From Ceratobasidium sp. AG-K (taxonomy: Eukaryota; Basidiomycota; Agaricomycetes; Cantharellales; Ceratobasidiaceae), in NCBI GenBank assembly GCA_037039685.1, contig JAWNGF010000016.1:186001-250000 (forward strand): a DNA stretch of 64,000 nt. The letters are read 5' to 3'. Every line of letters starts with the position of its first letter. Position 1 is the stretch's first letter. The position numbers were made by a program, and so were the translations under genes. Below, one piece after another: positions 1 through 13,410 of this stretch. The notes beneath the pieces were generated by a model. That model did not search any database. It worked only from the letters and a program-made list of their open reading frames with translations, and was not told the DNA's origin.

Positions 1-2855
1 GTCAGCGGTCAACAGGTTTCGGCTTCGTATAACAGTGGAATTAGCGGCACGTCTTATGAGATTTGGAAGTTTTCGGGCACGATTGGGTCGGGTGGTATCA
101 AGCAGTTTTATATCCGCTATGATGTCTCTGGGACTTCGTACTATGACAATAACAATACCAACGTGAGTAAGACTTGGGCTATTCATGATATTGTATTAAT
201 TTGATTCTAGAACTACAGTGTAGGAACCACCACGACCACTTCGGCTACGTCGACGACTGCTAGCTCGACTACGACCTCGTCTACTGTTGCGACCACCACG
301 ACCACTTCGGCGGTTACGACCACGTCGACCACCTCCGTTTCTACCTCGACGTGAGTGAGGGTTTGGATAGTCTATTCGACGAAACTGACATATCTCACTA
401 TAGCTCCTCTGTCAGCACTTCCTATGTCCCCACTCCGACCAACATTCCCGCCGAGCTTACCCCATGCAATACTTGGAACGGACTTGACGGCTGCAGTGGC
501 TCGCAGACCGAGTACAACTCTTCCTATGATCTTCGCAAGGTACGCGCGCATACACCCATAATTCCACCCAAACTAATATGAGTTTCCAGTGGCAAACTCC
601 TGCTCGTGGACAGGTAGACTGGTCCTCTGGATTCCAAGACTATCGCGAGCTCACTGGCTACGTCGATATTGTCTACAACTCGGCTCGCACCTCGGCTACA
701 GTTACCGTCAAGGCCAACTCTCGCACTGGTATCGCGCTTACCTACAGCTTCAATGGTGGCTCGTACGGAAGCAGCGCTTCGGCCACTGTTACAAGCTCGT
801 TTACTGGTGGATACGCGATTACGGTCAAGGACGCGAATGGCGCTACTTTGGTTCTCGACCGTAAGTATTCATATCACGACCCTGAATTCGCGGCTAACCT
901 CGGTCCAGCTACCTACTTTGTCTGGGACGCACCCGCCGTCAACCGAGCTGAAACCAACGGCGGTCAGAAATTAGCCATTGTCGAGCTCTTTGGTTGGCCA
1001 TATGCAGATATTGAGAAGGAGTGCGTTTTCCTTGGCAAGGCTGGCTACGGTGGTGTCCGGATCTGGCCCCCGTCCGGTAAGCATATTGCTAGCGATCGAG
1101 AGCACTTCTCATTATCCGATTGCAGAGTCGGTTACTTCTGATTGGTGGCCGCAGTCCAACGAGCTCAAGTAAGGACCTGAACTAATTGGATGACCAAGGC
1201 AACTGACCTGGTTTCCATAGCCCCTGGTGGTTCGTCTACCAACCGGTCTCGTACCGTCTTATCAGCCGTCACGGCACGCTCGCTCAACTTCGAAGCATGA
1301 TCACGACATGCCGATCCAATGGAGTTCGCGTATACGCTGACGCGGTTGTCAACCACATGGTAAGTAATTTATCCAAGCTAAAATCACTAAATCGATTAAC
1401 CCAAATTCCTGTCCCATCAACGCTTGGTTCCTTTTCCCTGCAATTTAGTCTGGAGGCGGTAATGACATCCAAAACCACCGCGGATCGGGCTCTGCGCCTA
1501 CTTGCGGCTGGTACGGCCCGAAGAACGGCACCGCTGGAAGCCCCTACTTTACGCATACATCCACCTACCAGTACAACACTCAGACCGGAATGCGTCCGGC
1601 GTTGGAGTACCCAGCTGTTCCATACGGCCCGACCGATTTCCATTGCGACCGCTCCTTGAATTCGTTTACGGATGGTTTCACTTTGAATTATGGTGAGTAA
1701 TAGAAACTGTGGAAGACGAGGTAGTTATTGACGTGTTGGCATCAGGCTGGCTCGTTGGATTGTCGGATTTGAACACCGAGAAGCCTTATGTCCAAGAGCG
1801 CATTGCGACGTATTTCGCTACTCTTCTCAGTGTCGGTCAGTAATGTTACTGCATACATTCGTGTCGGGCGCCGACTGACAACTTGCGCAGGTTTCAGTGG
1901 ATTCCGCATCGACGCCGCAAAGCACATGGGTCCCAAGAACATTGCTCAAATTATGGCACGCCTCAAGACCAAGATGGGAGGGTCCCTGCCTTCTGATTTC
2001 ATTACTTGGCTTGAAATTATTATCGGAGGCGAGAAAGACTTGCTTGCGTGTCAATACAAGTAGGCCTCTCCCCTATTGAGTCGAGCACATACTTATAATC
2101 CACCTATAGCGACTACAACTGGTACCAGTATTTCAATGAGCAAATGACCGCTGCCGGTTTGAGCTCTACCGAGATCGGATACGTCAAAATTTGGTCCTCT
2201 GATTACCCCAAGGTCAGCGTCATTGCAAAGATTCCGGCTCACCTGCTTACGTCTGTTACAGGAGCACCCGATTTGCGGATCATGGATTCTGCCTGCTTCG
2301 CGGTTCGTCATCCAGAACGATGACCACGATCAACAAAACGATGGCTCCAGCTCGCGTGATATGGCTGGCACGGTGAGTCCAAATCGCGTGTATGCCTTTA
2401 CGTGTCCTAATTATGCCATGAAGGGCTCTGTGTTGATCAAGGACAAGAACGTTGCGTCCCATCGTGCCTTCGAGGTTCAGCTATTCACCCAGACCAGCTT
2501 CGCTGCCAACGTGAGGAATATTCTGTCCTCCTACTCGTTCCGAAGCACCGGAGCCAAGGCAAGTTTACGCCTCTATTTCAACTCGATCCATGCTAACGTA
2601 TCTACTTAGGGATTCCCTGATGGTTATTCCGACTGCTCTCGCTTCAAGGGAACTGGCACCTGTGTGACCATGCCTTATTCTGCAGCCTATGATGCCAATG
2701 CGTGTGGATATAGCGTCACCCAGTCTGGCTCCTGGACCGAAGGCGTATATACTCGTGTTCATCGTGACATGTCGATCGTCAACGCCATGCGCGCATGGAT
2801 GGGCCTTGGCTCGATCAGCGCCTCGGCTGCAGGTCTGCCTTCGTCTTGCACCTGA
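1..2855 (+). CDS. Secreted alpha-amylase, CBM21 plus GH13 (5' end outside window)
   Basis: Endo-acting starch hydrolase. Exons: 1-162, 211-350, 404-539, 590-860, 909-1076, 1126-1168, 1221-1359, 1449-1692, 1746-1835, 1891-2059, 2110-2212, 2262-2372, 2424-2558, 2610-2855; they sum to 719 codons including the stop. The first exon holds the end of a CBM21 starch-binding module (FYIRYDVSG, then YYDNNN), like the Rhizopus glucoamylase module. A Thr/Ser linker (211-350), a beta-rich domain and the GH13 barrel follow. GH13 motifs: region I DAVVNHM, region II GFRIDAAKH with the nucleophile Asp (about 1897-1925), region III TWLEII with the acid/base Glu, region IV QNDDHDQ. The intron at 2559-2609 is GC-AG. 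The signal peptide must lie upstream of the window. The enzyme class is secure; the exact GH13 subfamily is not. Confidence 0.9.
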
Positions 2856-3361
2856 GCAACCGCTACCTTTGTAAATACAGGCGGATTGCGTTGTACATTT
2901 AATGAATTCATAGATCATTGTTGTATCATAAATTGGTTGCCTAGATAGGATATTCCCCGGTAAGGCTGATGATCATGCTTCTTCGGGAAGTTGCCGATCC
3001 ACGAGTGTCAGGTACGCGTATAACGTAGCCCGGATCTACCACGGTAGAAATCGGGCAACCAGAAGGTTACTGGCTTGGCAGAATCTCTACATATGCGGGT
3101 CATTGGAAGAAATCTAGTCGTAATGGGACGCGGCCGGATAATTCTAAAGAGCATGTGCAACGTGCGACGCTAGAGCGGACCGGCCGGAAGCACCTCCCAA
3201 GCGTCACTTGACTACGTGGTGGATATTTTGCCTTCCTGTTAGCCGTCAATTCGCGTCGGATCGGGATGCCGCCTCGCCCTCTCTCTAGATATAAAACCTC
3301 GGCCTTGATGGTTGGGTAGCTACAAACCGTGATTTACCTTTCCCCGCTTTCCCCATCAAAG
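2856..3361 (+). promoter_or_regulatory. Intergenic region with TATA box of the acetylesterase gene
   Basis: This holds the 3' flank of the amylase gene and the promoter of the next gene. A TATA-like ATATAAAA lies at 3289-3296, about 66 bases before the start codon at 3362. I see no other gene in the stretch. Confidence 0.5.
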
Positions 3362-4526
3362 ATGAAATTCTTTGCTATCTCTGCACTGCTGGCATCGACT
3401 GTGTCGAGTGCCCTCGGAGCCTCGCTCTACCTAGTTGGCGATTCGACCATGGCCTCCCACAAAGCCTCTGAAGGCATCGAAGGGTGAGGGTGTCGGCTGA
3501 AATGGGATTCCCGGGGCCTACTAACGGGGCCTATCATCACAGCTGGGGTGTTCCATTCGCCAACTACTTGACTGGGATTACCCTCGTCAACCGTGCTGTG
3601 AGTGGCCGCAGCGCTCGCTCTTACTGGCGCGAAAAGAAGTGGGAGGCCGTTCAGTCTCTTCTGAAATCTGGAGACTGTAAGTCCTATCTGTATGCTCACT
3701 GGACGCTCAGGGTCTAACCCCCAAGACAGACGTTGTCATCGAGTTTGGTCATAATGACGGCGGATCCCCCGCCACGAGCGATCGTGCCTCGGTCGGCGGC
3801 GAGGGCTCGGAAACAACTAAGGTAAATACATGATGGAATGGCCATAGACCAGTAGCTTATCACGTGTTCAGGTTACCCTTGCAGATGGGACCGTCGAGAC
3901 GGTCTACACCTGGCCGACTTACATCAAGTGGATGATTGACGGAGCCAAGAGCAAGGGCGCAACGCCCATCATTTCCAGCACAACCCCTAACAATCCGTTT
4001 GAGGGAGTAACCTCAATCAACTATACCCCCAGCCGCGTGAGTTGCGATGGCCCGTGCCTGAAAGGTGCTCGCTCATAATTTTGCATAATTTAGTTCGTTA
4101 CCTATGCAAAGAATGCAGCGGCTGCTAAGGGTGTACCTTACGTTGATCACTTTACCGTAAGTTTAAATTTCTGCCGCAGCGCATATACTGAGCCACTACC
4201 TTCGCATAGGCCAGTCTCCTTTACTACGACAAACTCGGCAAGGCTGTGACCGAGTCATACTTCCCTACCGATCACACCCACACGAATGCTGTAAGTTGAC
4301 ACTAAGACGCCCGAAGTTACACTGAAATTAACGGGATTTGGACAGGCCGGAGCCAACGCTGTCGCATGGGCGTTCTTGTCGGCACTCAAGTGCCCGGCTG
4401 CCAAAGGTGTTTTGAGTGGGTACATGTAAGTTTATTATTGGACTAAAGCTGCACACCCTGAATCTAATTATTCCCTTTAGCAACGCTGCAGGTCAAGGCG
4501 CTGGTGCTCGTTGCACTGCTCCTTAA
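3362..4526 (+). CDS. Rhamnogalacturonan acetylesterase, CE12 family (SGNH hydrolase)
   Basis: Secreted esterase that removes acetyl groups from the rhamnogalacturonan backbone of pectin. Eight exons: 3362-3483, 3543-3676, 3730-3821, 3872-4036, 4094-4156, 4210-4290, 4346-4425, 4481-4526; 260 residues, a normal length for the family. A signal peptide starts at MKFFAISALLASTVSSALG. Block I is GDST with the catalytic Ser just after it, block III is EFGHND, and the catalytic Asp-His pair is in PTDHTHTN near the C-terminus. It sits head to tail behind the amylase, so both neighbours act on plant polysaccharides. A TATA box lies 66 bases upstream of the ATG. Family assignment rests on the block motifs; substrate is inferred from the family. 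Confidence 0.88.
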
Positions 4527-5024
4527 AGGGTTACATATTGGCGTCTCTTGTTTATAGGTCCAGAATAAGCATTTTTGTATTTGGCTACTCAGCCAAGGCT
4601 CATATTGAAGCGTGTTATTTTTCCTCGTAAATTAGGCTAAAAAGTCTAAGGCGGAGGTCTGCGAGTTTTTGGAATCGTCGGGGGATGGGCTGACAAGGGT
4701 GTTGGAAATAGCACTGCGCAGATTGATACAGTGCCAGGAAGACACGTAGTTCTATCGCATCGAAAGAGGAAATAAATGATGCGGTTATATTTTAATGTGA
4801 CGGACCCGGAAGGCCAACGGTATCTTTGGCTTCAGGCGGTGGTTGAATTAGCTCTGGGCTCGATTCTCTTGGGGAATTTCATTGGGTCCTCCTAATCACG
4901 TGATCGCGTAGGGCTTGTTTGCGACTTTGACAGCACCTTATCCAACTCTCTCTGTCGCTGAGGACTGTATATAATGAGCCTAACCTTTTTTGACTGACCT
5001 GTGACTAAACGACCCGCGTTTGCC
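4527..5024 (+). promoter_or_regulatory. Intergenic region with a TCACGTGA palindrome before the Mus7-like gene
   Basis: An 8-bp palindrome TCACGTGA (CACGTG core, a bHLH-type site) lies at 4896-4903, about 120 bases before the next start codon. No coding sequence is seen in the stretch. Confidence 0.4.
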
Positions 5025-8000
5025 ATGGATACCTCTGACGACGAATTGGATCTTATCGGACGACCCACGTCTATGGCCGATAATATTTCTAATACCCGAC
5101 TGATTCCTAACGAGATAAATGACGGCGATGCTATTGATGAAGAGGAAGAGGTTTTGACCTCGGATCCTGATGAACTCGCCGAGATAGTTGCGAGTCGCTC
5201 GCTTGAAAAATACTCTAGTTTTGTTCTCAACACATCAAAGCCTACAAGTGCCGGCTCAGCTTCCAAGGGCGTGAGTAGAACATGAACCACATAATCGTGC
5301 CTAATACAACAGCAGGGAAAATTCGATAAACTATTGCCAGCCTCACCAGACGAAGTAAATTATGTCGGAGGGCCGCCTAGTCCGTTTAATCAGACGAGGT
5401 CCCCACAACGTCCCTTGACACCCTCATCCAGCCCCGGACGCTCGTCCCCAGAGTCCATGGGTCGGGTGGAGGAGGAGATGTACATTGATGCTCCCGACAA
5501 TTCTCAGCCTGTCCTTCTTCCGTCCTCCCCTGATTCGATGCGAAGGAGATATTCGCCCCCGCCACACCTACAGCGACTCTCCATCCCCCAAGGTGTCCTA
5601 GAGAAGGAAGCAAGAGGCGTTCAAAGTGATCACAGTATGGATGGCTTGATACCTCTCTCGGCCGCGGAACCTCTCCTCGAAAACCCGACCGGCGAAGACG
5701 GTGCACGTCCGGATCCCCGAGGTGGGCATATGCGGTCTGTAATACAGTCCAACTTATCTACTAACCACTCTTAGCATCACCATACGGCGTTGTCTCTGTC
5801 TCGGAGCTTCCTCCCTCCTCAATACCGAGTGTGCACAGTCCCTCGCCTTCCCTGTCAACCTTCCCCAATTTTAATTATCCCCGCCCACATACCCCACTTC
5901 TCCCTCAATCTCCTGGAACGTTATCATCACCCCTCGGGGAGAATTCACCCGGCCCTACCTCCAATCCAGAGCCGCCACCAGACATTCCAGCCGAACTTCC
6001 TCATCGACGCGCGCTTCGCGCTCGCACTGCCCGACAACAACATCCCTATGCTATTGAATACGCGCATTACAAGCGCTCGATGCACAAAGCCGGACTCGAC
6101 GATGCTATTGTGAAGTTACAAGCACGCGAACGCCAGGAAGCTGCTAATGGAAACCCGAAACACCCTCAACGCATGGATTCTGAAATGCAGGGATTCATTA
6201 TCCCAGAGGACGAGGAGTCTCAAGATTTGTATATCCCACCCCCTCCCACTCCCCCCCGTGGTCAAATAATTCGCTCTGAAGAAGCGAGACGACCCTCGAT
6301 GGATATGGATGGCTTGCTTGCAGGTTTCGGTGGAATAATTTCAGACGATGACACGCCAACTGGAAGACCCAAGGGTAAAAACAAAGCAAAACAGACGGCA
6401 GCTTCAATCTCGAGGAAACCTAGACCCAAACCGTTCCCCCATATCGGTCATAATTCTCTAGTACGTGACGTCGAGACCCATTTTAACAACGGCTGACACG
6501 CCAAGCGCATATAGCGCAGGATCACTGCAGGCACCCCTGCGTCTATTACTCCGCCATCAGGTGGCACATCCTCGTTTGGTGGAGAAGAGAGAAATAATCA
6601 AACGGTGACTTCGAGGAACCTGGACCAGCCTAGTGATCCGGGATCATCGAGTCAACCTGGCTCTGCTGGTACCGGGGATTCTTCGACAGACGACTCTGAC
6701 TCGGGCTTGGCGGATTCACTGGAACGCAAGAGGCTTCGTATTCTTAACCGAATGATGCCCGCTGCTTGGGTCCGCCGTCAAATGGAAAATGCGAACAAAC
6801 AAGACAAGGGCTCCAGTTCCAAATACCGACGCGCTCCGCCAAATACCGAAAACACAGGCATAAAGCGAAACCTTGCAAATCTTCAACGCCCACTAGTCTT
6901 GGTTGGGGATTCGGAGAGTGAAGAAGAAACCCCTGTATCACCAACGCAGTCGCCAACGGAAGGCCGTTCGACGTTAAGAGCAACCCCGTCTCCTCGCAGA
7001 GCCCAGGCACCGAAACGTTCACGCGTATTTCCTCGTCGTGCAACCCAGGTCTTGTCGGACGATAATGACAACGACATTGTTGAGGTGTCTTCGTCCGATG
7101 AAGACCGTCGCTCTTTATCAGCTGGCATTTTAACGCAAAGTTTGGAAGATGACGAAGAAATCTCCACTTGGTTGACGAGGAAAAGTCCAGTACGGTCTAG
7201 GGGAGGTGGCGGTGGCGGTGACCTGATAAACCGGATGATGAACAGAACAAGAGGGCCGACTCACGATTCGGAGCGAAAGTCTCGCAAGACACGCACTGGT
7301 TACGATCGGGATGGAAACAAACTCAAGCAAGCCAAACTCACGTCAATGTTCCATAATTCGAGTCCCGACAACGAAATCGTAGAAATATCGTCAGACGACT
7401 CCACGAACGCTCCAGTAAACACGAGTCGTCGGACAGCCAAAACCAAGGGTGCTTCTCGAGGAACGGCTGTCGGTCGTGCTAAATCCCAACGCACCTTTAC
7501 GATACGGGGGGATTGGGCGGAGTTGTTGGATGCAACTATTGCTCCTAACGTTGACTCTGGTCGCAAAAAGGCCAAAAAGGCGGCCTACAATCGAACTGCT
7601 TCAACTAGTAACTTACACATACGGGACGGTCAAGCACGCTTCCCAGGAATCCAAAATGATCAACTAGCAAACCACCCCACCAAGTCCCAGCCATTCGCTC
7701 ACAAATCCGTTTCCACCGATTGTGGGATCTTGCCGTTTAAAGCTCATGCGAAGTTTCCTCTTTCGGGTTATATAGGACGAGGCCTCCTACAAGATTTGAT
7801 CGATGTCGCTTCTGCATCAAACACGACGCCCATCGAAACTACTCCTAGCGTGGTATTTGGGGAACATTTGGATACTCGGCTAACAGGAACAGACTTCATT
7901 GAGCAGATACGACGATTAACACACCATTGGAATAACTGGTTGATCGGAAAGAATAATGAAAGCGAGCAAAATGTCCAAAGGAGCTTTCGTTTTGTCTCAT

Positions 8001-10826
8001 TGAGAGTAACAGAGCTCTTGACCAATCTTCCGGACGAGAATCAGGCAAATCTTGAATTTGGCTCAACCCCGCCCGAGTTTCTCGAAGAAGATGCAGCCGA
8101 AATCTTTACCATGACCAGCACGATCTCACAAGGCGACCCGGCTCTCAAGGATGCTACACTAGAGTCCAACAAACGGTGGTTATCCTTTCATTGGTTCACG
8201 ACTGAGCTTGCCGTTCGCGTTGCTTGTGGTTGTCGTCGTCGAGCTTTACGTGTGTCCGACTCGGCCCAGTTAGACTCAACGGGCCTTGATATAGCTGTCC
8301 GGATCCTGATCCGAGCCCTTTTAAGTTACAATATCTCGGACCGTATTCGACGTGCCTATGGCCTGATGGACGAGATGGATGACCCAGTTCTAGAAATTTG
8401 GGTATGTTTGTTGTATCTAATCGACGACACCGAATTTGCTGGCGCAACTGGGTGGAAACCGCTTTGGAGTCGTGTTGAGTCCATACTTGATACGGTGGAC
8501 TTCAATTTGTCGTACAAAGTGTTCGAGAGCGAAAGACGCTGGGAGCATATATTCGCATTTTCAGCTCTAGGTGCCTTTTCCTGTCAAACGGGTCGTCTAC
8601 TGCCCATGCATCCGCCTATAGCTCGCTGGCAGTGGGTCTGCAAAACGATTAAAGATATCCGGTTGAAGGAGGATGGCGTTATTGCTGGAGCGAACTCGAG
8701 ACAACAACGTATCGACTTTTATGTGCGAGTTGTGACTGCCCGATGTTGGCTCCTGCATACAATGTGGGGATGGAATTACCAACGCCCCGATCGTCTTCTT
8801 TATCTACTTCATCCAATATTTCAATCTCGAGCGTTGGCGAAGCTACGGGATGAAAAGACCGACTTCCCTCTATTCATTCGCCATCTGGACCTCGATCATT
8901 TGGAGCGATTTAGCCATGGTGACACGGCCTGGAGCATTTTTCTCAAAATCTTCCGCCGCTCCATTGTAGACGATCCCAGCGGTGCTCGTAAGCTATACTC
9001 TATATGCACACCCATTGGGGTGCTTAATTTTACCAACGAAAACCCCGCCACAGACCTGGATCTCTCTCGACTCTTCAACCGTTTCTCTATTTTCTTGGTC
9101 ATCCTAATCACCGACCCAACCCAGGAGCGGGCTACCGACTGTATAAAGCGAATCCAAGCCTTGATATCATTTCAGCTAGCTGATATGCGCTCGCGCGAGG
9201 CCTGCATTAGAGCCTTTCAGTATACTGGACTTTTGATGAAACACTTTAAATTGGATCTTGCTCCGCTCAGAGCCTGGATGCATAACATGATACAATCGCT
9301 ACAGACGGACATGAAGAAAAGCGCAGTTCTTCCTCAACGCAACCGCCTCACGGTCCTTGTACTTTGCCTAGTTCGTAGCGTTGCCGCCATCGTCAGCACA
9401 TGCGGATTCGATAGAGATACTACGCGCGAGTACCCCGAAACGGCTCTGCTTACTCCAGGTAAATACGAACCAAGACCTTCATTATTTCCACAATTGATGG
9501 TTTCCAGATCTCATACAGGTCGTATTTCAACTCGATCTCAAGAGCAATACTGCCGCACGACGCGAAATCAGGCTTTTCCTTGAGGCGTTTTGTCACGCGC
9601 GCGAAGCCTTCATGGCAACATTGCCTCCTAAACCAGTCCCGGCCCCGATAGTTGTCACCGAGGAAGAAAGCCAAGAAAGCTACGGTTTTGACGAATTCGA
9701 ACTTGATTTGAACGATCCGGAGATATTGGCTGGTTTGGATGCTTTCGAAGGCGGCGCCAATCTGCTCGACGACAACTTTGATCCGTTAGTATCCAAGGAG
9801 AAGCAAACCGCTGAGGTATGTGATCAAAAACATTCTCCCGCCTAGTTAAAGCTAAATCACTATTAGATTGTCAATACTATCATATCTCCAGCGATATTTG
9901 AACGCATCATTCTTGGATTTGGACTTGATGACCGTCGACTATCCGGAACTCCTGAGCGCACAACTGACATTAGTGAAGAGTACGCATGGGTGCAAATTTG
10001 GGTCGCATGTTTGAAAATCGTGGTAGAGAACCATCAACGAGTGAGTGACCGAGTTCATATTGGTTCGCGTCTACCTAACATGATTTAGACTTGGTGGGAC
10101 TACCTTAGTAATTGGGGGAGTGCGAAGCAGGAAAGAATCTCACGAATCATTGACGTTGCGGCGGAGCGACGCGTACGGCTTCAGTTTTGTTATCTTGTTC
10201 TAAAATCAACGCCTAGCCTCGTCCATAGGAGCAGCAAAGTAAGCAGGCGCCTCCGGAAATATCTGCTCTTTAACAGTGAATGCGCAGGAACAAAAACACG
10301 AGTTTATCTTGTCTTGGTTTCAATGTCTTCCCCACCATCGCTTCACCGTCGAACACAAGTACACGGCGTTGATATGCGATACTGGGTTGAATTCTAATCC
10401 TATTCTGGACGGGTTACCGTGTCGGAAGAACGATCAAGGCGAACACTTTGTACTCATCACCGAGCTGATGACAGAGCGCATAGACTATGTAAAGTGTGCG
10501 TATTATTTAAACCTGACTGGGTTTCATCCAATATTGACCGTTGAGTAGGTGTTCTCACAAACCTTTCCTCCCTCTCTCAAACCCCGGCCGGTGGCGCCTT
10601 GGACGAGCTGACTCGCGGGCGAGCATGTATCGCCAAATTACTCGAAACGATGAAGCACACATGGGAACAGCTAAGCCGGCAACTCGCATCGTCGGCGGAC
10701 CAAGATCTTCTCCCATCATATTTGGAATTCTGCCGCGGCGTCCGAAGGCTAACAGAAGAGCTTCTTGTAGGGCCTTCGGTCAAGGACTTGTGTTCTCGGC
10801 TTGCTTGGGTTCCTGCCTCTCCGTGA
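5025..10826 (+). CDS. Mus7/MMS22-like DNA replication-repair protein
   Basis: Nine exons: 5025-5270, 5316-5721, 5775-6460, 6515-9458, 9508-9815, 9867-10040, 10089-10238, 10288-10495, 10549-10826; exactly 1800 codons with the stop, so 1799 residues, close to fission yeast Mus7. Mus7/Mms22 works with the Rtt101/Cul8-type ubiquitin ligase to stabilise stalled replication forks. The N-terminal half (to about residue 840) is acidic, low in complexity and rich in SDDE-like clusters, as in the family. The conserved half starts near GYIGRGLLQDLI (about residue 860), is largely helical, and carries an acidic motif EFELDLNDPEIL near residue 1490. The start MDTSDDELDLI is the first ATG in frame. The identification is from recalled family features, not a search; another large nuclear scaffold is the alternative. 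Confidence 0.72.
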
Positions 10827-11412
10827 CGCAGCCTTTTTTAGGACCATTGTTAGTTTTCATTCATTCCATTGGCGATATGTATTTATATACGGACTGATGG
10901 GTACTTTATTAATCACATGGCTTCAAAGTTCGTGATGACTGTTTTGCTCAAACGCTTCATTTATCTCCAACCTTTTGGCAGCAGAATCCAAAACGTCAGT
11001 TGGACCCTGCCAAGGTGTCGCGTTGATCCTGAGCCCCCACATCATCCTATTCCCGGCTCACAACCTCACGCAAACGTGAGTCTCTCATATGGCTAGAATA
11101 ACCAGTACCGGCATAAGCAGCTAAGAATGTATTGATACGTGACTTCCCCAGCACTCACATATTCACAAACTCCATAACCAGACTCAGCAGTAAAAAGCAG
11201 CGGTTGCACATCATAATTCAAATAAGCCCAACGCGAAGTTCATGGTTCTTCGATCGCGAGAAGCCTGTCAAGCCTTCAAGAGTGACATCCAATGACGAAT
11301 GGGTGGCGGCCAGCCCAGTATAAAGTCCTCGTCGTCTCAAACGTCACTCATCCCCATTCCCTTTCTGCCACCGGTTGAGTTCCTTCCCTCACGCTCCTTA
11401 ATCACTATCATT
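10827..11412 (+). promoter_or_regulatory. Intergenic region with CCAAT and TATA boxes
   Basis: A CCAAT motif lies at 11289-11293 and a TATAAAG at 11319-11325, about 90 bases before the ATG at 11413. The arrangement suggests a strongly transcribed downstream gene. Nothing else is recognised in the stretch. Confidence 0.5.
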
Positions 11413-12249
11413 ATGTTGTTCAATCGGTTTATCTCCTTGGCCGCCCTCCTTTCTATTGCCGGGTCCGCTCTTGCTGCACCACTCCCCCGCCCTGGGGACT
11501 TCGAACATGAAGTTGAAGTGGCAGGGTTGGAGGTCGAGCTGGAAAAAGAAGGCCCCTGCTATGAACTAGAGATCGAGCACAAATCATCCGAAGCCGAGAT
11601 TGAATACTGCTTGTCTCACGGGGGCCACGCTAAGCGGGGCGCGGATAACCGCTCCCTGGCTGGCTCCATTATCGTTGCACAGACGCAGCTCGACGCACTC
11701 AAGCCCAAAATAGGTTAGTTGATCTCAGCATTATTGTTGATATCGCTGACGATCACGACAGAGCAGGCTATGCTTGGGCCGCTTGGGTCCATCGAAAAGA
11801 CCGTCGGTCCCTTGATGTCTGAGGTTCACGGCGCCGTAGGGTCTCTGAACCAAGACATGACCTCATTCATTGGTATGGACAACGGAGTATTGTATCGCAA
11901 TCCTTCCGGCGAGTCTCAGCTTTCCGAGATCGAGCTTGCCAAATATTTTTCCACTTGTCTGCTCGTGAGTATGTGCCATAATGTCAGCCAGCAATTGCTA
12001 ATTTGGCTTGTAGACAATCTCCGAGATTGAAAAGCTCGTTCAGCACGTCAGTGGATTTAAAGTTACATCCGCACAAAAGGACATTAGGTATGTGGAACTA
12101 GCGCATCGCAAGTCTACGATGCTAAATGTTACCATAGGGAAGACCTTTTGTTTATGAAGAAGACACTTGGCGTTATTGCCCCTGGAATCCTCACTGGGAC
12201 GGCTAACATGATGGCCATGGCTCTCAGCATCGGGACCTGGACAGCGTAG
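11413..12249 (+). CDS. Small secreted protein of unknown function
   Basis: Four exons: 11413-11713, 11762-11964, 12014-12087, 12138-12249; 229 residues. The N-terminus is a signal peptide (LFNRFISLAALLSIAGSALAA). It is followed by a Glu-rich stretch with two Cys residues, then helical segments with repeated Leu/Ile spacing, and a C-terminus ending in a mildly hydrophobic segment (GILTGTANMMAMALSIG). I do not recognise a family. The first intron's acceptor was chosen at 11761 because the alternative at 11766 leads quickly to a stop. The classical promoter (CCAAT plus TATA) and secretion suggest an extracellular or cell-surface role, which is inference. Confidence 0.75.
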
Positions 12250-13086
12250 GCTCGTGTTGTGACTCAAGAATGATGTCCCTGGGTGGTGTGTCCGGTGTCG
12301 CCCAACCAAAATGCAATGGCCGAAAGAGCAATCGCGAACTATGTAGCATATAATCATTTCTACTGATAGCATTCACTTAATATACACTCTCGTATAATGC
12401 ACGTTCTTTTATTCAGGCCATACCTTGGGGCATCAGCGATCTAGAGGAAGCATTTGGAAGCTCGGACCTGGTGGTGTGTTTCGGCTGGCTGTGGCGTCTC
12501 ATCTTTCCAGTGAAACGCAAACTCGGGAATAGTGCGGCAGGGCTACGGCCAGACTTGCTAAGTACTAGAGGCTCAGCAGTGTGGGCCTGGGAATTCCTTC
12601 GAGCAACCCATCTCATGTCACACCCCAAACGGTTGATTCAGTATTGCCGCTCATATGCGATGTCCACACCTCGTATGCAGTACAGTCATCGCGCATACAC
12701 TGAGAGCAGAGGCTAAAGTTGTTGAGCTCATGGAAGGGAAAGCGTGAAGATGGTCACTAGAACGGCCTACATAGATGCTACGATAATTCAGGTTCGTTTC
12801 TGATGTCTCTTGATAACCTCGCCGCCCAAAAGCGCAAAACAAGTTGTATGTTGTCAGGGGCATGCGTTTGCCCGGAACCCGGGAGGCGATATGAGCATCA
12901 GCCGAACTCAGAATAATGAAGTGACGTTAAGACAGTGTACAGATATAGTACATGAGGTCAAATATATCTACAAGTAGGATTTGCGGGAATGCGCTGATGT
13001 ATTCTTGTTGATAATGTTGCGGTAGCTAGGTACTACACTATGGTCAATCTAATGCACTTAATTTAACAAAAGCATGGTGTATTACG
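12250..13086. other. Non-coding stretch, no gene recognised
   Basis: Only short overlapping open frames with unnatural composition are present. I find no splice-supported gene, no RNA gene and no clear repeat. Confidence 0.4.
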
Positions 13087-13405
13087 TTAAGTAGTGTTCC
13101 CTGGGGTAGCCGCGTGCTGCTGCTGCACCTCATGCTGCGCTGGTGCGTTAGTGATATTAGAGTTGACTGCGATTGCTCCTATGTCATTCGTAGACCCCGA
13201 GCTCCCGAGTATGGCTCCTTCAGGGGTCGGTGTACCAGGATTCGAAGTTTCAGAGCTAGGTTGGCGAGTCAGAATGATGGAGCCATAGTTCAGTAGATGC
13301 TTTCTTACGACGTAGACCTCAAAACTTCTGGAAATCCGTACAATGTGCGTAGGGGCATGTCTAGGAGATGAATCAAAGGGATACGATTCTAGATACCTTC
13401 ATAAA
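13087..13405 (-). CDS. Possible last exon of an unidentified gene
   Basis: On the minus strand a frame ends with TAA at 13087-13089. Read from a possible acceptor near 13400 it gives a natural-looking protein: HIVRISRSFEVYVVRKHL, then RQPSSETSNPGTPTPEG, then a Gln/His-rich end (HEVQQQHAATPGNTT). Upstream at about 13405-13480 another frame reads LILTTANLPENIYEG, but I could not join the two. No start codon or family is identified. It may be a gene remnant. Confidence 0.3.
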
Positions 13406-13410
13406 TGTTT

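Noticed and set aside
13094..13296. Cys-rich plus-strand frames
   Set aside because: They are antisense to a more natural minus-strand frame ending at 13087; the Cys run comes from a GCT/GCA repeat.
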